This document shows, in pieces, positions 16,920-19,777 of a DNA stretch of 19,777 nt; the first letter of the stretch is position 1; every line of letters begins with the position of its first letter. The notes below the pieces were generated by a model. That model saw nothing but the letters and a program-made list of their open reading frames with translations, was not told the origin of the DNA and did no database searches. The translations under genes and the position numbers were made by a program. This stretch comes from Proteobacteria bacterium UBA1148 (lineage in GTDB: Bacteria; Pseudomonadota; Gammaproteobacteria; Steroidobacterales; Rariloculaceae): the NCBI GenBank assembly GCA_002311835.1, contig DBZY01000034.1, positions 1 through 19,777 on the forward strand. The letters are read 5' to 3'.

Positions 16920-17513
16920 TCAGTGGGTGGTCTCTGAACCAGGAGATGTAGTTTGCGTCGACTCGAGTTCCTCAAACATGATCTGCACACTAACACGCAC
17001 ATACTCAATTAACTCGGCCAACGCGAAATCTGCTTCGTCCTCATCATCGAACTCGTCCGCACTTAGGCCGGCTCGACTAATCTCTGACAAATCGTTCACG
17101 ATCTCCCCTAACTGTACGGCACCAGGATCGTCCGCCTCATCACCATCCAGCGGAAATCCTGCCAAATCAAGCCCAAAAAGAAATCCGTGACACCAAAGGG
17201 CCAGCGCGCCAACCCTCTCTTCTAAGGAAGCATCGTCTTCGGGAAGCAGAGGATAAAAATCAAGTCCAGCACCCATTAAACTTCGCCACGTGTGAAGCTC
17301 CAACTCCCATAGTTGATTGCGGGCAGTATCCAGAGCTCCTTCTACCGGATCGCCGTCGCCGAGGCACTCATCTACCCAAGTCGGAATTACTGAGCCCCCC
17401 CCCGCGCACAGCAACCCACATATACCTCCATGCAGCTCGGAAACCGCGATAGATACCTGTGCTCGAGTCATAGCAGAATGCAGGACAGTATATTCGGCGA
17501 ATCTCTCGGTCAA
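16920..17513 (-). CDS. ygfB: UPF0149 family protein, YgfB-like
   Basis: The product (197 residues from the start chosen here) has the UPF0149/YecA pattern: SELHGGICGLLCAGG near the N-terminus, WCHGFLFGLDLAG in the middle, an acidic segment, and the C-terminal LAELIEYVRVSVQIMFEEL. It is mostly helical and acidic; the biochemical role is not settled, though Pseudomonas YgfB has been linked to control of the alpA/ampDh3 autolysis and resistance circuit. I chose TTG at 17513 because GGAGAGG stands five bases upstream. The ATG at 17555 would add 14 unconserved residues and has no ribosome binding site. It is the first gene of ygfB-pepP-ubiH-ubiI, as in E. coli, and diverges from the ZapB-like gene. 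Confidence 0.88.
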   Translation of the reverse strand: MTERFAEYTVLHSAMTRAQVSIAVSELHGGICGLLCAGGGSVIPTWVDECLGDGDPVEGALDTARNQLWELELHTWRSLMGAGLDFYPLLPEDDASLEERVGALALWCHGFLFGLDLAGFPLDGDEADDPGAVQLGEIVNDLSEISRAGLSADEFDDEDEADFALAELIEYVRVSVQIMFEELESTQTTSPGSETTH

Positions 17514-17536
17514 CGGAACCTCTCCGCAAAAAAAAA

Positions 17537-17615
17537 CGGTGCTCAATGCTACCACTGTAAAGAGTTTTATTGACCCCTGGAGGTCCCCGGTTTTATAGTG
17601 ACTAAATGAGCACCG
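17537..17615. repeat. Nine-base perfect inverted repeat bracketing the divergent promoter region
   Basis: CGGTGCTCA (17537-17545) is the exact reverse complement of TGAGCACCG (17607-17615). The right arm begins inside the ATG of the ZapB-like gene. The left arm abuts nine As (17528-17536), which read as nine Ts on the minus strand. A minus-strand transcript crossing the region could form a stem closed by both arms followed by a U-run, a terminator-like shape with an unusually large loop. Confidence 0.5.
17570..17599 (+). promoter_or_regulatory. Sigma-70 promoter of the ZapB-like/zapA unit
   Basis: TTGACC (17570-17575) and TATAGT (17594-17599) are separated by 18 bases, each matching consensus at five of six positions or close to it. 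The start codon comes six bases after the -10 box, so the transcript probably begins at or beside the ATG. On the opposite strand the same bases give TATAAA, a possible -10 for ygfB, but no matching -35 was found. Confidence 0.6.
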
Positions 17616-17839
17616 AAGATACTAACAAACGCTTCGATCTAGAACTCCAACGGCTAGAGAAGCGCCTGGACGAGTTAGTGGTTGTCTGCCAGAAACTACA
17701 AGAAGAAAACCACTCGTTAAAACAACGCCAAGACACCCTCATTGAAGAGCGGGCTACACTTCTACAAAAAAACGAACAAGTGCGCGCCCGCGTTGAAGCT
17801 ATGATTAGCCGACTCAAGGCAATGGAGCAAACACAGTGA
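17606..17839 (+). CDS. Small coiled-coil protein, TIGR02449/ZapB-like family
   Basis: This is a 77-residue, highly charged helical protein whose heptad pattern (LELQRLEKRLDELVVVCQ, then KNEQVRARVEAMISRLKAME) predicts a coiled coil over almost its whole length. It matches the TIGR02449 family found directly before zapA in many gammaproteobacteria and resembles ZapB in size and character. A role in Z-ring organisation is inferred from position and shape; it is not demonstrated. The ATG has no Shine-Dalgarno and lies six bases after a good -10 box. Its stop overlaps the zapA start by four bases. Confidence 0.88.
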   Translation: MSTEDTNKRFDLELQRLEKRLDELVVVCQKLQEENHSLKQRQDTLIEERATLLQKNEQVRARVEAMISRLKAMEQTQ

Positions 17840-18150
17840 ATGATATGTTCGCCCACGTTACCATCCGAATACTGGAAAAGGAGTATCAGGTTGCTTGCCC
17901 CGCCGGTGAGAAAGCAGATCTACTGGCGTCAGCGGATTTACTAAATAAAAAGATGCGCGAAATTAGAGACAGCGGGAAGGTGGTCGGACTAGATCGCGTT
18001 GCTGTTATGGCAGCGTTGAATATGGCCAATGAACTACTCAGAAGAACTGGAGATGATCAGTCACTGAAAGATATCGTTGGTCTCAGAGTCAAAGCCATGG
18101 GCGAGAGACTGGATTCTGCGCTGGGCCCGACCCGGCAACCGAGTTTTTAG
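17836..18150 (+). CDS. zapA: Cell division protein ZapA
   Basis: ZapA binds FtsZ filaments and bundles them at midcell. The 104-residue product shows the ZapA fold order: the N-terminal strand pair VTIRILEKEYQVACPAGEKADLLASA, then helix LLNKKMREIRDSGKVVGLDRVAVMAALNMANELL (17-70 overall), then a C-terminal coiled coil. The length matches E. coli ZapA (109). The start overlaps the stop of the ZapB-like gene (GTGAATGA context with ATG at 17845 also possible; the upstream GTG at 17836 gives a normal N-terminus). The gene is followed within six bases by the 6S RNA, as in E. coli. Confidence 0.95.
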   Translation: MNDMFAHVTIRILEKEYQVACPAGEKADLLASADLLNKKMREIRDSGKVVGLDRVAVMAALNMANELLRRTGDDQSLKDIVGLRVKAMGERLDSALGPTRQPSF

Positions 18151-18155
18151 TTTTC

Positions 18156-18344
18156 GGCGCTCCCTGCGGTGTGCGATGCAGATTGGATAGTCTTTCGACC
18201 CTAAATTCTGACCTTGGGGTTATGTTCTGTCGGTGGCGTTGTGCAGATCCGGCAATGCCGGGAAGCCTTCAACTACCACGGCTTACCCCACCTTTTGCTC
18301 TGGTTCGAGAGCAACCATCTGCGACGGCACTAACGGGGAGCGCC
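18156..18344 (+). ncRNA. ssrS: 6S RNA
   Basis: 6S RNA binds sigma-70 RNA polymerase holoenzyme by mimicking an open promoter. The 189-base stretch has the expected rod shape. The ends GGCGCTCCC (18156-18164) and GGGAGCGCC (18336-18344) pair perfectly, followed by GCAGAT (18178-18183) with ATCTGC (18317-18322). The middle contains GGGAAGCCTTCAAC, close to the GAGAAGCCTTAAAAC of E. coli 6S, and an apical hairpin TGGTTCGAGAGCAACCA. Length is near the E. coli 184 bases and the position between zapA and ygfA is the classic one. No separate promoter was identified; processing from a zapA transcript is possible. Confidence 0.93.
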
Positions 18345-18373
18345 ACCTTCGCCTCGGCAACTTGGAGGTTGGA

Positions 18374-18982
18374 TTGATATCACCTTTATCTGACAACTCT
18401 CTTACCCATAGCAACCGCCATCTCGCGCTACGAAAGAGGATCCGCAAACAGCGTAAAGCCTTACCCGAGCAAAAACGACGAGTTGCAGAACAAGATACAG
18501 CAAGAAATCTGTTAAAACTCGGCGCAGTTCTGCATGCTCAGCGCATAGCAATTTATCTTTCGGTGGATGGGGAGCTAGATCTGAAAACAGCAATAATAGA
18601 TTCGAGGGTGCGGCGAGCGTTAATCTATGCTCCTGTTCTAGAAAGAAACACCCTACGCTTTGCGCCGCTTCGAGACGACACGGATCTGCGTGATAATTTT
18701 CTTGGCATTCCTGAACCGGTAACTAATGCTTACATCGCTCCGTGCCACCTTGATGCCGTACTCACGCCGCTCGTCGCCTTCGATAATAACGGGACAAGGA
18801 TCGGGATGGGAGGAGGATATTACGATCGCTGCTTCAGATTTCTGGCATCCCGTTCGCGCTGGCTCAAACCGAAATTGATTGGAATTGGTTATGAATTCCA
18901 ACGTATACACGATCTTGAACGTCAATCATGGGACATCCCTCTTTGGGCTGCCGTGACCGACCGTGGCATCTACCGCTTTTGA
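18374..18982 (+). CDS. ygfA: 5-formyltetrahydrofolate cyclo-ligase
   Basis: The enzyme uses ATP to convert 5-formyl-tetrahydrofolate to 5,10-methenyl-tetrahydrofolate, rescuing a dead-end folate that inhibits serine hydroxymethyltransferase. From the chosen start the product has 202 residues. The LRKRIRKQRKAL helix near the N-terminus supplies phosphate-binding residues, followed by YLSVDGELDLKTAI and PLVAFDNNGTRIGMGGGYYDR, the family signature. I chose TTG at 18374 because GGAGG lies five bases upstream. The earlier ATG at 18233 falls inside the 6S RNA and would add 47 residues unlike the family. The zapA-ssrS-ygfA order and shared transcription with 6S RNA match E. coli. Confidence 0.92.
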   Translation: MISPLSDNSLTHSNRHLALRKRIRKQRKALPEQKRRVAEQDTARNLLKLGAVLHAQRIAIYLSVDGELDLKTAIIDSRVRRALIYAPVLERNTLRFAPLRDDTDLRDNFLGIPEPVTNAYIAPCHLDAVLTPLVAFDNNGTRIGMGGGYYDRCFRFLASRSRWLKPKLIGIGYEFQRIHDLERQSWDIPLWAAVTDRGIYRF

Positions 18983-19000
18983 TAGCGGAGGGTACAAAAA

Positions 19001-19465
19001 ATGAACCATTGGTTGATGAAGTCCGAGCCCAATGACTTCAGCATTGACGATCTACGAACAGCACCAGGGCGCGAAACGCACTGGGATGGTGTACGCAATT
19101 ATCAGGCACGAAACTTCATGCGGGACCAAATGAAGCAGGGAGATCTCGTTTTTTTCTATCACTCAAACTGCGCGGAACCGGGCATCACAGGAATTGCTAA
19201 GATAAGTCGAGAAGCCTATCCGGACCACACGGCCTTCAACCCTAAGGACAAACACTATGACCCGAAAAGTGACCCGGATAACCCTCGCTGGTACATGGTG
19301 AATATAAGCTATCAACGCAAATTAAACCGCATGATCCCCTTAAGTAAACTTCGCGAATATAGCGATAGGCAACTCAAAAACCTTACTTTATTGCGACGCG
19401 GTAATCGATTATCGATTACACCAGTTAACGCTAAGGAATGGTTTTTTATTTTGAGTTTAGAGTAA
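19001..19465 (+). CDS. EVE domain-containing protein
   Basis: The 154-residue product is a single EVE domain, a PUA-like fold of the thymocyte nuclear protein 1 (THYN1) type that is thought to bind modified bases in DNA or RNA. It has the opening WLMKSEPNDFSIDDL (4-18), the WDGVRNYQARNFMRDQMKQGDLVFFYHSN segment (about 28-56), in which the aromatic and R-N-Y-Q residues line the pocket, GITGIAKISREAYPD, and WYMVNISY. The function in bacteria is not known. GGAGG about nine bases before the ATG supports the start. It lies 18 bases after ygfA on the same strand and may be cotranscribed with it. Confidence 0.92.
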   Translation: MNHWLMKSEPNDFSIDDLRTAPGRETHWDGVRNYQARNFMRDQMKQGDLVFFYHSNCAEPGITGIAKISREAYPDHTAFNPKDKHYDPKSDPDNPRWYMVNISYQRKLNRMIPLSKLREYSDRQLKNLTLLRRGNRLSITPVNAKEWFFILSLE

Positions 19466-19604
19466 ACCGACTACCTGAATACCACACTTCTAACTATCTA
19501 CAATCCAAATTTTGAACTGTTGTTCGCGCTTTCATGTTTTAACACTGTTCTTGAAATATGCAAAAACCAACGGCTCGCTGGAAATTTTGATCCTTTTATA
19601 TATA

Positions 19605-19630
19605 CTCCGACCCGGTTAACCTGATCGGAG
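19605..19630. repeat. 26-base imperfect palindrome before the histone H1-like gene
   Basis: The outer arms CTCCGA (19605-19610) and TCGGAG (19625-19630) are perfect inverses. The centre GGTTAACC (19614-19621) is itself a perfect palindrome on the same axis (19617/19618). In all, 22 of 26 bases are symmetric. It starts within the -10-like TATACT (19601-19606), and its right arm contains the GGAG ribosome binding site (19627-19630) seven bases before the ATG. It could be an operator for a dimeric regulator or, if transcribed, a hairpin hiding the ribosome binding site. Confidence 0.6.
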
Positions 19631-19637
19631 ACTGCAC

Positions 19638-19777
19638 ATGGCTAAGAGACCTGCTTCTAAGAAGCGAAAGAAGGCACCAGCGAAGCGCAAAGCCGCGCGA
19701 CGCAAAGTGTCGAAAAAGCGCGCCACTAAGAAGAAGGCGACGCGTAAGAAGGCTAAGAAGAAAGCCACTCGTAAAAA
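19638..19777 (+). CDS. Histone H1-like lysine- and alanine-rich DNA-binding protein (partial, runs off the window)
   Basis: The visible 46 codons encode almost only lysine, arginine and alanine, with a few serine, threonine and proline residues: MAKRPASKKRKKAPAKRKAA, then repeated KKKATRKKAKK-type units. This resembles the bacterial histone H1-like proteins (Chlamydia HC2, Bordetella BpH1, the C-terminal region of Pseudomonas AlgP), which bind and compact DNA without sequence specificity. The start ATG has GGAG seven bases upstream. The gene continues past base 19777, so its length and any other domain are unknown. Its codons 2-20 (19641-19697) match the 3' end of the YyaL-type gene (4830-4886) at 52 of 57 bases. 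A large palindrome overlaps its promoter region. Confidence 0.85.
   Translation, partial: MAKRPASKKRKKAPAKRKAARRKVSKKRATKKKATRKKAKKKATRK
19641..19697 (+). repeat. 57-base segment shared with the YyaL-type gene (copy 2)
   Basis: This is codons 2-20 of the histone H1-like gene, aligned in frame with 4830-4886. Since lysine-rich sequence is native here and foreign in the YyaL family, this is the likely donor copy. Beyond 19697 the two copies diverge at once. Confidence 0.85.

Noticed and set aside
18171..18377. 68-codon open frame on the plus strand
   Set aside because: It coincides with the 6S RNA, whose paired ends and conserved motif account for the sequence.
19466..19604. Small RNA or terminator between the EVE gene and the histone-like gene
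   Set aside because: The stretch is AT-rich but shows no convincing hairpin with T-run and no coding signal; only the -10-like box at its end is supported.
1..19777. Mobile element, phage remnant or CRISPR array
   Set aside because: No transposase or integrase, no terminal repeats and no regularly spaced repeats were seen; the 57-base duplication has no element around it.

Overview
The window reads as chromosomal core from a gammaproteobacterium of moderate GC content. The main evidence is the gene order ygfB-pepP-ubiH-ubiI-gcvT-gcvH-gcvP on one strand, with zapA, 6S RNA and ygfA diverging from it. This is the arrangement known from Escherichia coli. It differs from E. coli in three ways: glycine decarboxylase is split into two subunits, a tandem glycine riboswitch precedes gcvT, and a lysine-rich histone H1-like gene lies nearby. 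The species cannot be named from sequence alone. No phage, insertion sequence, CRISPR array, tRNA or rRNA was seen, and no gene-free stretch exceeds 300 bases.

Layout. Bases 36-1051 (-) hold an exported metallo-beta-lactamase-fold hydrolase interrupted by a one-base frameshift. Bases 1090-2711 (-) hold thyA and lgt, overlapping by 4 bases. Bases 2775-4907 (+) hold a YyaL-type thioredoxin-domain protein with an odd lysine-rich tail. Bases 4961-5440 (-) hold a small circularly permuted YpsA-type protein, and 5566-8361 (-) a large exported PDZ serine protease with two protease-like modules. Bases 8461-12844 (-) hold the glycine cleavage operon gcvT-gcvH-gcvPA-gcvPB, read through a leader (12857-13069) with two glycine aptamers and a terminator hairpin. 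Bases 13119-17513 (-) hold ygfB-pepP-ubiH-ubiI. Diverging to the right are a ZapB-like coiled-coil gene, zapA, 6S RNA, ygfA, an EVE-domain gene and, running off the end, the histone H1-like gene.

How the genes relate. GcvTHP makes 5,10-methylene-tetrahydrofolate from glycine, ThyA consumes that cofactor to make dTMP, and YgfA recycles 5-formyl-tetrahydrofolate, so one-carbon metabolism is the dominant theme. UbiH and UbiI are ubiquinone ring hydroxylases, and ZapA with its ZapB-like neighbour belongs to cell division.

The most unusual observation is that the last 25 codons of the YyaL-type gene include a 57-base in-frame stretch (4830-4886). It matches the first codons of the histone H1-like gene (19641-19697) at 52 of 57 bases, which suggests that a piece of the basic DNA-binding protein was copied onto an unrelated enzyme. 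Other points are a 26-base dyad just ahead of the histone-like gene, several apparently leaderless genes (promoter -10 box 6-7 bases before the start codon), and a riboswitch whose first gene lacks a visible ribosome binding site.
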